This document shows positions 56,097-64,000 of a stretch of DNA of 64,000 nt, in pieces. The position numbers were made by a program, and so were the translations under genes. The stretch is from Galactobacillus timonensis (lineage in GTDB: Bacteria > Bacillota_I > Bacilli_A > Erysipelotrichales > Erysipelotrichaceae), in NCBI RefSeq assembly GCF_900240265.1, contig NZ_LT964739.1, forward strand, positions 613,948 through 677,947, in the 5' to 3' direction. Position 1 is the stretch's first letter; every line of letters begins with the position of its first letter. The notes under the pieces were generated by a model. It was not told the DNA's origin and made no database searches. It worked only from the letters and a program-made list of their open reading frames with translations.

Positions 56097-56212
56097 ATTC
56101 CAATCTTGCCCGTGAGAGCTCGATTGGAAGGACGGAGAACACTTCCATTTTTATTGCCAAAATATTCATCTCATTAGCTATCATTAAGCACCTATTGAAC
56201 TAACAGTCCTTC

Positions 56213-56239
56213 AAACGGAAAGCATGTTTCCCGTTTTTT
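56213..56239 (+). terminator. terminator-like hairpin upstream of the PTS operon
   Basis: AAACGGAAA and TTTCCCGTTT pair with a one-base bulge and are followed by TTTTTT on the plus strand. There is no plus-strand gene upstream, so it is either an attenuator in a long PTS leader or an insulator between the divergent operons. Confidence 0.6.
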
Positions 56240-56278
56240 CTGCATTGCAAATCATACAGTTTAAAGCGCATTAAAATT

Positions 56279-56299
56279 ATGATTCAAATTGAAAATCAT
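56279..56299. promoter_or_regulatory. palindrome upstream of the PTS operon
   Basis: ATGATT (56279-56284) and AATCAT (56294-56299) enclose a nine-base, AATT-centred spacer. It lies 63 bases before the EIIA gene, where an activator such as the nearby PRD regulator might bind. A TATGAT -10-like box overlaps its left arm. Confidence 0.4.
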
Positions 56300-56361
56300 T
56301 GCACTGAACATACATACAAACCGCCTAATATGAATCTATAGATCAATAAGCCGAGGGCACA

Positions 56362-56781
56362 ATGACAGTCAAATATCTCTTTGCGTCGCACGGTACATTT
56401 GCCGATGGTACCGTGAGTTTTCTTAGCATCATGATGGGCAAAAACGAAAATATATATTCGATCTGCTGCTACCTGGATGATCGAAGCGCCGAACTTCAAA
56501 TTGAAACTGAAATGAAGGCGATCGGCGACTTTGATCAGCTCATTGTCTTTTGTGACATGCATGGAAGCAGTGTTGAACAAAGTGTATTCCGACTCCTCCA
56601 CGACGATCCGCGCATCCTTATTATTTCGGGATATAACATCCCGCTTGCGCTTAATATCATCGCCCAGGAGAAAGTTTTATCAAAGGTGGAAATCCGGAAC
56701 ATGATTCAGGAAGCACAGTCCGGAATGATGCTTCTTGAAGCACCGAAGATTCCATCACCAGAAGAGGAGGGGATTTTTTAG
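56362..56781 (+). CDS. PTS EIIA component, mannose/fructose/sorbose family
   Basis: A 139-residue EIIA of the mannose class. The phosphorylated histidine is His10 in FASHGTFADG. The protein accepts phosphate from HPr and passes it to EIIB, encoded 12 bases downstream. The C-terminal ...LLHDDPRILIISGYNIPLALNII is typical of the ManX-A fold. No good ribosome binding site is visible besides GAGGG at the right spacing. First gene of a five-gene amino-sugar-like operon. Confidence 0.88.
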   Translation: MTVKYLFASHGTFADGTVSFLSIMMGKNENIYSICCYLDDRSAELQIETEMKAIGDFDQLIVFCDMHGSSVEQSVFRLLHDDPRILIISGYNIPLALNIIAQEKVLSKVEIRNMIQEAQSGMMLLEAPKIPSPEEEGIF

Positions 56782-56793
56782 AAAGGAGGACCC

Positions 56794-57282
56794 ATGATTA
56801 AACTACTGCGTATTGATGAACGCCTCATTCACGGCCAGGTAGCCAATCAGTGGGCACGACAACTTGCAGTTGATGCAATTGTCGTTGCCAACGATGAAGC
56901 TGCCGCCAACGAACTGATCCGCATGTCACTGCACATGGCAGCTCCTGATGGAATGAAGGTTGCTGTCAAAAGCGTACACGGAGCCATCGAACAGCTGAAT
57001 GATCCAAGGGCAGCAGGAATGCAGATCTTTGTCGTTGTCAATTGTCCTAAGGATGCGCTGGAAATTGCCAAAAATGTAAAAGGAATTCCTTACATCAATG
57101 TCGGCAATTTTGGACGTGTAAACAAAGAAACAATGCACAGGCAGCGGTATGCTGATTCCCTTTATGCCAATGAAGAGGAGGTCAGACAGCTCCGCGAACT
57201 GATCGCAACCGGAATTGATTGCGAATACCGCATGCTCACAACTGATAAAAAGACAGAACTCGCCGATATCATCGGCAAATAA
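56794..57282 (+). CDS. PTS EIIB component, mannose/fructose/sorbose family
   Basis: A 162-residue EIIB with phosphorylated His13 in RIDERLIHGQVANQWA, the family signature. GAAAGGAGG lies upstream of the ATG. It transfers phosphate from EIIA to the sugar at the EIIC-EIID channel. The substrate cannot be read from EIIB, but the deacetylase in this operon points to an N-acetylated sugar. Confidence 0.93.
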   Translation: MIKLLRIDERLIHGQVANQWARQLAVDAIVVANDEAAANELIRMSLHMAAPDGMKVAVKSVHGAIEQLNDPRAAGMQIFVVVNCPKDALEIAKNVKGIPYINVGNFGRVNKETMHRQRYADSLYANEEEVRQLRELIATGIDCEYRMLTTDKKTELADIIGK

Positions 57283-57308
57283 TTTGAAACCAGAAAGGAA
57301 ATTTCATT

Positions 57309-58127
57309 ATGTCAATTCTTCAGGCAGCAATCGCACTAACCATAATGAACTATCTCATCTCCGTACTGGACAACATGATGGCATGGGACGCCACATGGAG
57401 ACCGCTGTTTGTCGGATGGCTGACCGGTCTCGTCCTTGGAGACATGAAAACAGGCTTAATCATGGGCGCCCAGCTCGAAGCCATTTATATGGGCATCTCG
57501 GCAATCGGAGGCGTTATCCCATCAGACCCGGAATCCGGCACACTTATTCCGGTTGCCGCCGTAATTCTTACGAAAACTGATATGAGCGCCGCGATCGCAC
57601 TAGCTATTCCTGTTGGAACGCTGATTCAGTACTGCAACACGCTGATGTCTCCGATTCAGCTCGCTTTCCTCGGCTTATACGATAAGTACGCCGCCGAAAA
57701 CGACCAGCGTCACTACACAATCCTCCACTATCTCTATTGCTTCGTTATCACACCACTTCCTCGTACGCTTGTCATCTTCCTTGCTCTTTGGCTTGGCGTA
57801 GGAAATCTGGGCGCCATTAACGACCTCATGCCCCTCTGGCTGATCAACGGCCTTGATGTCGCCAGCGGCATGCTTGTTGCCATCGGATTTGGCATCCTCA
57901 CCTCCATGGTCTGGTCCAAGAAACTTGGAATCTTCTTCTTTGTCGGTTTCGTTCTCGCCGAGATGATGCATCTGCAAACGATTGGAATTGCAATCATCGC
58001 ACTTGCCATTGCAATGTCCATCTTCCTCATCGAGCAAAGTCTCAATAAGGTAAACCAAAAAATTGATGAAGCACCAGCAGCCACGCCCGGGACGTCCGGT
58101 TCTTCTCAGGAGGATAGTTTATTCTAA
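57309..58127 (+). CDS. PTS EIIC component, mannose/fructose/sorbose family
   Basis: A 272-residue integral membrane protein with repeated hydrophobic spans, including the family segment GLIMGAQLEAIYMGISAIGGVIPSDPESGT that lines the transport site. It forms the sugar channel with EIID, whose start codon overlaps this stop by one base. The last 25 residues are polar and cytoplasmic. Confidence 0.92.
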   Translation: MSILQAAIALTIMNYLISVLDNMMAWDATWRPLFVGWLTGLVLGDMKTGLIMGAQLEAIYMGISAIGGVIPSDPESGTLIPVAAVILTKTDMSAAIALAIPVGTLIQYCNTLMSPIQLAFLGLYDKYAAENDQRHYTILHYLYCFVITPLPRTLVIFLALWLGVGNLGAINDLMPLWLINGLDVASGMLVAIGFGILTSMVWSKKLGIFFFVGFVLAEMMHLQTIGIAIIALAIAMSIFLIEQSLNKVNQKIDEAPAATPGTSGSSQEDSLF

Positions 58128-58963
58128 TGGCCAACACTAAGACGAAAAAAGAATTAACCCCAACCGAAAAGAAAAACCTTAAGCACATCTTCTGGTGCTC
58201 GGGCCAGATGTGGGGCGACTTCACCATGGTTCGCATGGAAGGTAATACCTATGCCTACTGCATGTTACCGGTCCTTAATGAAGTTTATGGCAACAATAAG
58301 GAACTTCTAACAGAAGCATTTGTCCGCAACACTGAATTCTTCAATACACATGCCGCCGCTTCCGGTCTTGTCTTTGGTCTCTCATATGCACTCGAGAGGG
58401 AACGTGCCCAGGATCCGGAAAAAGTAACTGGCGAAATGATCACTAACATCAAGACATCACTCATGGGACCTCTGGCTGCCATTGGCGACTCCATCTTCTT
58501 TAACTGCATCCGCGTTCTTGCAGCCGGAATCGGAATTTCACTCGCTTCCCAGGGCAATCCCTTAGGTGTCTTCCTCTTCGTTGCCATTTACGGCGGTATC
58601 TTCCTCGGCGTGAAGTGGTATCTTCTCCACCTTGGCTATTCTGTTGGTACAGACGTAATCACGCGTGCGTTTAAATCCGGTGTCATTGAATCGCTGTCCG
58701 ACGCCGCATGCGCCATGGGCCTGATCATGGTTGGCTCTCTGGTATCGAGCATGGTTTCCATTTCCAGCCCCGCAGTCATCCCAATGGGAGCTGGCACAGA
58801 AATGGTTCTTCAGGATATCTTTGATGGAATTATCCCTGGATTCTTAAAACTCGTCCTTCTCTTCTTTATCGTTTTCCTGATCCGCAAAAAGTGGAAGCCG
58901 ATCTGGATTATCTTCCTGATCCTTGGCATCGGCATTCTTGGATCTGTTACGGGAATCCTGTAA
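58127..58963 (+). CDS. PTS EIID component, mannose/fructose/sorbose family
   Basis: A 278-residue membrane component found only in the mannose PTS class. Characteristic are the N-terminal QMWGDFTMVRMEGNTYAYCMLPVL, the MGPLAAIGDSIFF loop and the C-terminal spans. It acts with EIIC in sugar translocation. The downstream deacetylase begins two bases after the stop, so they share a transcript. Confidence 0.93.
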   Translation: MANTKTKKELTPTEKKNLKHIFWCSGQMWGDFTMVRMEGNTYAYCMLPVLNEVYGNNKELLTEAFVRNTEFFNTHAAASGLVFGLSYALERERAQDPEKVTGEMITNIKTSLMGPLAAIGDSIFFNCIRVLAAGIGISLASQGNPLGVFLFVAIYGGIFLGVKWYLLHLGYSVGTDVITRAFKSGVIESLSDAACAMGLIMVGSLVSSMVSISSPAVIPMGAGTEMVLQDIFDGIIPGFLKLVLLFFIVFLIRKKWKPIWIIFLILGIGILGSVTGIL

Positions 58964-58965
58964 TC

Positions 58966-60165
58966 ATGAAAGCACTTCATTCTTCCCGCATCTATTTTGA
59001 AGATGGGGTACGCGCCGGATTTCTTCTCATTGAGAATGATAAGATCGCAGGTTATTGCGGCGAAGGATCAAATCCTGACAATATCGAAGATTATGGTGAT
59101 CTGCGCATTATTCCCGGCATTTTTGATACCCATAATCATGGCACCTATGGATATGGAAACTCTGACCTAGCCAAAACAGGCGACACTGACCTGATTAAAG
59201 ATGATCTGCGGCATTATCTGCATGCGCTCACCTATGAGGGTGTAACCAATATTTTCCCAACCGAAACGGATACGCTGAAGCAGGTCGCAGAGGTGGCAGA
59301 AGAAGGATATCCAGATGGAGCATTCATTCAAGGCATCCATTCCGAAGGACCCTACCTGAACCGCGTCGGCGAAGGAGGCCGGCCAGAACCTCATCCGGAT
59401 ATCAGGATGGAAGATGTTTACCGCTACTGGGACGATTCCAAAGGAAGGCTGAAGCTCTTTGCCATGTCGCCCGAAATACCAGGTTCTTACGAAGCAGCAC
59501 AGTTTCTTATTTCAAAAGGTGTAACAATCGCCTTTGCTCACTCCAATGCAAAGTCCGCCGAAGCACGTGAAGCGGTAGACCATGGCTGGCGCGTTTCAAC
59601 GCATACAGCCAATGTGATGCAGGGGATTCATCACCGGGATATTGGCGGCCTTGGGGTTATGTTAATGGATGACAGAATTCAAAATGAAGTTATCTGTGAC
59701 GGCCTTCATGTATGCATGGACTTTATTGATATGATGTTCCGCATCAAGGACCCTTCCCGCTTCATGATGATCTCAGATTCTGTAGCATTAGCAGGTATTG
59801 CACCTGGGCGCTATGAAATCGGCTGGGTAACGCCTTTGAATGTTTCAAAAGAAGGATTCGTTCGTGACGATGACGGCCGCCTGCTTGGCAGTTCTAAATC
59901 TGTTCTCTTTGGAATTGGAAATCTAGTCAACCAGCTCCATCTACCTCTGGAGCAGGTGCTGCGTCTTTCTTCTCTAAACGCTGCCCAGTATTATGGCTGC
60001 GCAGACACAACAGGTTCCATAGCAATTGGTAAATATGCTGACTTGGCTGTCATTTCCGATGACTACCAGGCGCAGGCAACCTATGTGCATGGGCGTAAAG
60101 TTTTTGATCGAAAAACTGAAACCCCTGTCTTCAATATGCACATGTTTGATGAGCTGCCGAAATGA
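58966..60165 (+). CDS. nagA: N-acetylglucosamine-6-phosphate deacetylase-like amidohydrolase
   Basis: A 399-residue amidohydrolase with NagA features: His56-x-His58 (FDTHNHG), Glu127 (IHSEGPYLN), His192 (FAHSNA), His213 (STHTANVM) and catalytic Asp271 (MISDSVALAG). It would deacetylate the 6-phosphorylated N-acetyl sugar delivered by the PTS. THTANVM replaces the usual THLFNAM of NagA, so the substrate may be another N-acetylhexosamine (for instance GalNAc-6-P) or a related amide. No deaminase gene is nearby. The ATG at 58966 lies two bases after the EIID stop; a longer frame to 58891 is an artefact. Confidence 0.83.
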   Translation: MKALHSSRIYFEDGVRAGFLLIENDKIAGYCGEGSNPDNIEDYGDLRIIPGIFDTHNHGTYGYGNSDLAKTGDTDLIKDDLRHYLHALTYEGVTNIFPTETDTLKQVAEVAEEGYPDGAFIQGIHSEGPYLNRVGEGGRPEPHPDIRMEDVYRYWDDSKGRLKLFAMSPEIPGSYEAAQFLISKGVTIAFAHSNAKSAEAREAVDHGWRVSTHTANVMQGIHHRDIGGLGVMLMDDRIQNEVICDGLHVCMDFIDMMFRIKDPSRFMMISDSVALAGIAPGRYEIGWVTPLNVSKEGFVRDDDGRLLGSSKSVLFGIGNLVNQLHLPLEQVLRLSSLNAAQYYGCADTTGSIAIGKYADLAVISDDYQAQATYVHGRKVFDRKTETPVFNMHMFDELPK

Positions 60166-60170
60166 TCGAG

Positions 60171-62126
60171 TCAGGGGCCTTTATGGCCCCTTTCTTCAAG
60201 AGCATTCTTTTGAAAATGAATATAGTAATTATAGAAATCAATGCCTTTTCCACTCAGAATGATCTCATCTGTATCTATAATTGACGTAAGATTACGAGTC
60301 ACTTTCTCCGCCGTCTTCAAACGAATCATGCTGCCATCGATGCAAATGCAGTGGATGAAAATGCGTTCGATACGCATCCCATCCACTTCCGCAGGATGAC
60401 GTAATACAAGAAGGCGTGAAAATGTATTTTCCTGGCCTTTTACAAAGACCAGCAGATTCAGAGTCTCATTTGAAATGAAGCTTGGTTCTAACTGAATCTT
60501 TGAAATCTGTTCTTTTACACTGTCGCTGCCTGTCTGACTCTGAAGCCATGCAACCAACTGTTCCTGTGACTGATAAAGAAATCCATGAATGTAATCCTCC
60601 TGGTATAGAGGGCCAAATGCACGCTCATATTTCCGGGAAGGAACCGCAATGGTTTCATAGAAATTCGCAACATCTTCATTGGTAAAGAAGTAGCTGACCT
60701 TAAGCACCTTCTGCCCATGTGAAACAGATACAGGAAGCTCATCTTCAAAATAAAGAATGGCATGATACGCAGATAAGTCCCCTTTCACAGCCTGTGCATA
60801 GGTAAGAACATCGATCGATTCAATGATATTGCTGTAGCGGTCCAAAACACGGTGTTTTAAAGATTCACCGGTAATACGGGAATAAGGTGTCAGAATCGCA
60901 ATGTGAATTTTCTTCTGCAGATTTCTCGTGCTTCTTATCCAGGCATAGGTCATAAAGGCAAAGTCCATCTCCACTTTTTCACCCATCGGACAGGAAGTCA
61001 TTGCATTGATAGCCTGACTGCATAAAGCTCCAATCGTTGCACTGAGCGGTGTCTGATACACATCCTGGATCAGGCCGCTGTCAGTTCCATACTCAGTGAT
61101 AGAAAACAAAGAACGGAAAGCACATTGCAAAAAAAGCGATCGAAAGTACGCCTTAAATCCTCCCGTATTTTTAAAGGACAGGATACCTGCGTTCGCCAAG
61201 CCATTGATCACTCCCTGCTCCAGTCGTAGCGCTTCGGATTTAATTGTGGCAGGAAGATGAGGATCTTCCGCAAATCCGCGATAGTCTACTGCCGAAGCAA
61301 GATATATTCTTGCCAGCAGGTAATCCTCTTGTCTCAGGACGTCAGCCACAATGCTTTGACCAAGGCATTTCCGCAGCTCATCATCAGCCAGGGGCATATC
61401 TGACATTGTATGAAGCAGTTGAAACTCGGCTGACGTAAACGAAAGAACGTGGCTTTGTTTCTGGCGAATGCAACTGATCCAAAGAAGGATGCCAAGTTTA
61501 CTAAGGGCAGCTTTCGAAAGTGGAAGCTGCGTATCTTTTAAAAAGCTGATAAGTCTCTGTTCAAGATTATGATATTCATGGTCATCCAACAGTGTTTTAG
61601 CTTCTCTGGACGAAGAGATTGCGTCCATAAAACAATAGCGTATCTGCCGTTCATCGCCATGCATGCACATGCCGTAATGAGGTTTTCGAACGAGCGTAAT
61701 TCGATATCGCTGCAGGATTATCTTTGCTTCATGGATACGTTGAGAGGCTGTTCTGCGACTGCAATGCAAATACTCAGCAATATCCTCTACCCGGTATGGT
61801 TCACTATTGGTCAGAAGATAGCACAAAACCTCCGAAGAATTTGCCTGCAAGGAGCGTGGATGATGAATGGTAGTATCGGTACATAAGTATTGATGCTGTA
61901 AATGTAATAAAACCGTTTCAGAGCATATGAGATGATAGCCATGGCTGCGGACCATAACAATAGCCGCATCAAACGCACGCAAGCGGTCATTCAAAGTCTG
62001 GATGTCATTAGAGACCGTACGAAAACTTACATGAAATAAAGAGCTCATGTACCGGTTAGTAAAATACCGGTCCGGGCTGTTCAAAAATTCATTCAGAAGT
62101 GCTAATTGTCTGCTTTCAAGCTCCAT
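60171..62126 (-). CDS. PRD-containing transcriptional regulator (BglG/LicR/Mga-like)
   Basis: A 651-residue regulator. Two helix-turn-helix regions come first (RYFTNRYMSSLFHVSFRTVSNDI and RVEDIAEYLHCSRRTASQRIHEAK), then a PRD-like helical region (residues about 190-390), an EIIB-like segment (IHIAILTPYSRIT) and a C-terminal domain like EIIA of the fructose type (FISNETLNLLVFVKG...LLVLRHPAEVDG). PTS phosphorylation of such domains tells the regulator whether sugar is flowing. It is convergent with the PTS-nagA operon and is its most likely controller. The ATG at 62126 gives the standard N-terminus; an in-frame start at 62195 would run into lysA. Confidence 0.8.
   Translation of the reverse strand: MELESRQLALLNEFLNSPDRYFTNRYMSSLFHVSFRTVSNDIQTLNDRLRAFDAAIVMVRSHGYHLICSETVLLHLQHQYLCTDTTIHHPRSLQANSSEVLCYLLTNSEPYRVEDIAEYLHCSRRTASQRIHEAKIILQRYRITLVRKPHYGMCMHGDERQIRYCFMDAISSSREAKTLLDDHEYHNLEQRLISFLKDTQLPLSKAALSKLGILLWISCIRQKQSHVLSFTSAEFQLLHTMSDMPLADDELRKCLGQSIVADVLRQEDYLLARIYLASAVDYRGFAEDPHLPATIKSEALRLEQGVINGLANAGILSFKNTGGFKAYFRSLFLQCAFRSLFSITEYGTDSGLIQDVYQTPLSATIGALCSQAINAMTSCPMGEKVEMDFAFMTYAWIRSTRNLQKKIHIAILTPYSRITGESLKHRVLDRYSNIIESIDVLTYAQAVKGDLSAYHAILYFEDELPVSVSHGQKVLKVSYFFTNEDVANFYETIAVPSRKYERAFGPLYQEDYIHGFLYQSQEQLVAWLQSQTGSDSVKEQISKIQLEPSFISNETLNLLVFVKGQENTFSRLLVLRHPAEVDGMRIERIFIHCICIDGSMIRLKTAEKVTRNLTSIIDTDEIILSGKGIDFYNYYIHFQKNALEERGHKGP
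60172..60196 (+). terminator. terminator of the PTS-nagA operon, inside the convergent regulator gene
   Basis: AGGGGCC (60173-60179) pairs with GGCCCCT (60185-60191), followed by TTCTT. The hairpin lies within the last codons of the minus-strand regulator (…HKGP-stop). Confidence 0.85.
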
Positions 62127-62175
62127 AATGACAAAATTATAGAATTCCACCAAAAAGTAAACAAGGAGACGTATG

Positions 62176-63387
62176 ATGCAAACTTTTCTTTCCAAAGAGG
62201 TATATGAACAACTGATATCTGTCTATGGATCACCGCTCTACGTATACGACGAAACAATCCTACGGCAGCGCTGTCGTGAGATAAGACAACTGTGCAAAGA
62301 CCCCGGCTTTCATCCCCAGTACTCGGTTAAGGCAAATGCCAATATCGAGCTCTTGAAGATTATTCGCAGCGAAGGCATTCATGCTGATGCCATGTCAATG
62401 GGTGAAGTCGTTCAGGAAGAGGCCGCCGGTTATACAAAAGATGAAATTGTTGTATGCTCCAACAACATGACGCCGCCCGAAATGAAATTTGCCGCTGAAC
62501 ATGCAAGAATTACAATCCTTGATTCTCTGGACCAGCTGGAGCAGTACCTGAAGACAACGGGCGTAAAACAAGCCGGTATCCGCGTGAATCCCGGCATCGG
62601 CGATGGACACTGCACAAAAGTAATCACCGGAGGCAATACAAAATTCGGGATTCCCCTCGCAGATATACCAAAGGCGCAGAAAATTGCGCATGATTTTAAC
62701 GCATCCATTACGATCGCCCACATGCATGTCGGCTCACAGTATCTGGACCCTTCCAACTTCCTGCAGGCTGCGGAAGTACTGCTGCGGGTGGTTGAGCAGT
62801 GGCTGCCAGAGGTCACGGAAGTCGATTTTGGTGGAGGATTCGGAGTTCCGTATCACGACGAGAAACGGTTAGACATCAATGACATTGGAAAAGACCTCGA
62901 CGATCTCATCATGGACTTTCAGAGGAGAACCGGACGAAAGCTGTCTTTCATCGTAGAGCCCGGACGGTATCTTGTAGCAGAGTGTGGAGAGCTGATCGGC
63001 ACTGTCACCAGTATCAAGCAGAATAGCGGCACATTATACGCAGGTACAGATCTTGGCTTCAATATCATGATGCGTCATGTCCTTTATGGCTCAACACACC
63101 ACATTGTTACTACCAGCAGCTCTGACCAAACCGCGGAGTATACCGTTGTTGGAAACATCTGTGAGACCGGCGACATCCTAGCTGAGCACATCAAGCTGCC
63201 AACTTTAAAACCCGGTGATCAAGTAATAGTCCTTACAACCGGAGCATATGGCTTCAGTATGGCTTCCCAGTACAATGGCCGTCTCAGACCGGCTGAAGTA
63301 CTGCATCAGGAAGATGGAAGCTTTCGCCTAATTCGTCAGCGTGACACATTTGATTCATTAATTCATCAACTGCCAAGCCTACTATAA
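62176..63387 (+). CDS. lysA: diaminopimelate decarboxylase
   Basis: About 403 residues; PLP-dependent fold III decarboxylase of the lysine pathway. PLP-Lys52 is in YSVKANANIELL, the phosphate-binding glycines in DFGGGFGVPYHDE, then IVEPGRYLVAECG, the active-site Cys in NICETGDILA and the C-terminal Tyr in ASQYNGRLRPAEVL. AAGGAG lies upstream; two ATGs follow each other and the second (62176) has better spacing. It stands apart from the other lysine genes, divergent from the PRD regulator with only 50 bases between. Confidence 0.9.
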   Translation: MQTFLSKEVYEQLISVYGSPLYVYDETILRQRCREIRQLCKDPGFHPQYSVKANANIELLKIIRSEGIHADAMSMGEVVQEEAAGYTKDEIVVCSNNMTPPEMKFAAEHARITILDSLDQLEQYLKTTGVKQAGIRVNPGIGDGHCTKVITGGNTKFGIPLADIPKAQKIAHDFNASITIAHMHVGSQYLDPSNFLQAAEVLLRVVEQWLPEVTEVDFGGGFGVPYHDEKRLDINDIGKDLDDLIMDFQRRTGRKLSFIVEPGRYLVAECGELIGTVTSIKQNSGTLYAGTDLGFNIMMRHVLYGSTHHIVTTSSSDQTAEYTVVGNICETGDILAEHIKLPTLKPGDQVIVLTTGAYGFSMASQYNGRLRPAEVLHQEDGSFRLIRQRDTFDSLIHQLPSLL

Positions 63388-63412
63388 AATTATCAGGTAT
63401 AGGAGAAGGCTC

Positions 63413-63607
63413 ATGGACAAACAGACACAGAAAAGATACAGCCTCCTGGCAGGGTTGGTCGCAGGTGCAGCTGCCGACGGATATCTGCGCGCAGTCAGCG
63501 GAAACGAAGGTAACCTCCTGGTACATTCCGTCGTCTTTCTTGTGGCGGCGGCTGTAGTTTACGCCATCGCCAACCTGATCATCCGCACACATAACAAGAT
63601 CAACTAA
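63413..63607 (+). CDS. small membrane protein, 64 residues
   Basis: AGGAGAAGG lies before the ATG, 25 bases after lysA. Two hydrophobic stretches (LLAGLVAGAAADGYLRAV and LLVHSVVFLVAAAVVYAIANLII) surround a short polar loop. No family is recognised. It is probably co-transcribed with lysA; a terminator follows. Confidence 0.6.
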   Translation: MDKQTQKRYSLLAGLVAGAAADGYLRAVSGNEGNLLVHSVVFLVAAAVVYAIANLIIRTHNKIN

Positions 63608-63642
63608 AAAAGATGCGTCCAGATAACGGAGCGCATCTTTTC
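63605..63642. terminator. bidirectional terminator before the MFS gene
   Basis: AAAAGATGCG pairs with CGCATCTTTT around a 13-base loop, with T-runs on either strand, between the plus-strand small protein and the minus-strand MFS gene. Confidence 0.85.
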
Positions 63643-63650
63643 TTTCCTGT

Positions 63651-64000
63651 TCAGTCAATCACACGATAAACCTTCTCAATCAGCGCAATGTTCAAAACCG
63701 CAAACACCAGCAGATAGAAGGGCATAATCCAGATTCCCGTCTTTTCCTGCAGAAGCCCGAATACCAGCGGCATAAACGTACTGCCGACATAGGCACTCGC
63801 CATCTGCAGACTGATGGCGGCCGCACTGTATCTCTTCCCAAAGTTTGCCGGCGCCATATGCTGAATCGCCGGATAAACCGGCCCCATCCCTGTACCAATG
63901 ATCACAAAGCCAACGGCTGCCGGAACATAACTTTTGAACGGCAGAAGCACAATTCCGATACCAATCAACTCCACTGTAATTCCGATCCGGATCAGCCGCC
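63651..64000 (-). CDS. major facilitator superfamily transporter, C-terminal part
   Basis: The frame is open to the window edge and ends at 63651. About 116 residues with four hydrophobic spans are visible, including GFVIIGTGMGPVYPAIQHMAPANFGKRYSAAAISLQMASAYVGSTFMPLVFG, a typical C-terminal MFS helix pair with the short cytoplasmic loop. The resemblance is to sugar/YfkF-like MFS proteins, but the substrate is unknown. The start lies outside the window. Confidence 0.8.
   Translation of the reverse strand, partial: RLIRIGITVELIGIGIVLLPFKSYVPAAVGFVIIGTGMGPVYPAIQHMAPANFGKRYSAAAISLQMASAYVGSTFMPLVFGLLQEKTGIWIMPFYLLVFAVLNIALIEKVYRVID

Noticed and set aside
56097..56361. Sigma-54 promoter for the mannose-type PTS
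   Set aside because: No GG-N10-GC element could be found, and the adjacent regulator lacks the AAA+ domain of LevR.

Overview
The window looks like chromosomal DNA of a low-oxygen Firmicute (Bacillota). The core gene orders are of Firmicute type: rapZ-yvcK-whiA, glmU-prs, addB-addA, rnmV-ksgA and an atpIBEFHAGDC ATP synthase operon. Anaerobic growth is indicated by pyruvate formate-lyase with its radical-SAM activase, an FNR-like regulator and a fermentation-style GAPDH. The many short overlapping operons, the PTS genes and the roughly half G+C composition suggest Erysipelotrichia or a relative, but that placement is inference. I saw no rRNA, tRNA or CRISPR array.

Layout. 1-4.2 kb is accessory: an IS1595-type element that cut off a secreted InlB-like protein, a histidine phosphatase, a small membrane protein and a HigBA toxin-antitoxin pair. 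4.2-9.2 kb holds an aldo/keto reductase and an FNR-type regulator followed by pflA-pflB, with a perfect FNR box in front of pflA. 9.3-15.1 kb is an oppABCDF peptide importer (minus strand), then gap at 15.5-16.5 kb. 16.7-20.7 kb is the overlapping rapZ-yvcK-whiA-membrane protein-GNAT operon. 20.8-24.0 kb carries a two-module AAA+ ATPase with an XpaC-like membrane protein, followed by a decayed dehydrogenase gene and an unknown gene. 25.6-31.4 kb is addB-addA. 31.4-36.9 kb is a tightly packed four-gene operon: MoxR-type AAA+ ATPase, two Sel1-repeat proteins and a VWA protein with a metallopeptidase-like N-terminal half. This is the best candidate for an undescribed system in the window. 37-39 kb is glmU-prs, with a GlmU lacking its acetyltransferase half. 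39.1-40.3 kb is a bcp-yaaA peroxide-defence pair. 40.3-42.8 kb is a mobile-DNA scar: a tnpB remnant and a degenerate 33-bp repeat split by an IS1182-family element with a 9-bp target duplication. 42.9-47.8 kb is an RNA-modification/isoprenoid operon (mnmE-tatD-rnmV-ksgA-ispE). 49.3-55.9 kb is the ATP synthase, whose c subunit has two carboxylates per monomer. 56.4-62.1 kb is a mannose-family PTS with a NagA-like deacetylase and a convergent PRD regulator. lysA, a small membrane protein and the end of an MFS transporter close the window.

How the parts fit together: sugars and amino sugars enter through the PTS and peptides through Opp. Glycolysis passes through GAPDH, pyruvate is cleaved by PFL under FNR control, and the F-type ATPase probably handles an ion gradient coupled to sodium or protons. 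YvcK, RapZ and GlmU all connect to cell-wall precursor supply. The accessory layer (AAA+/XpaC, MoxR/Sel1/VWA, HigBA, IS elements) lies between these housekeeping blocks.
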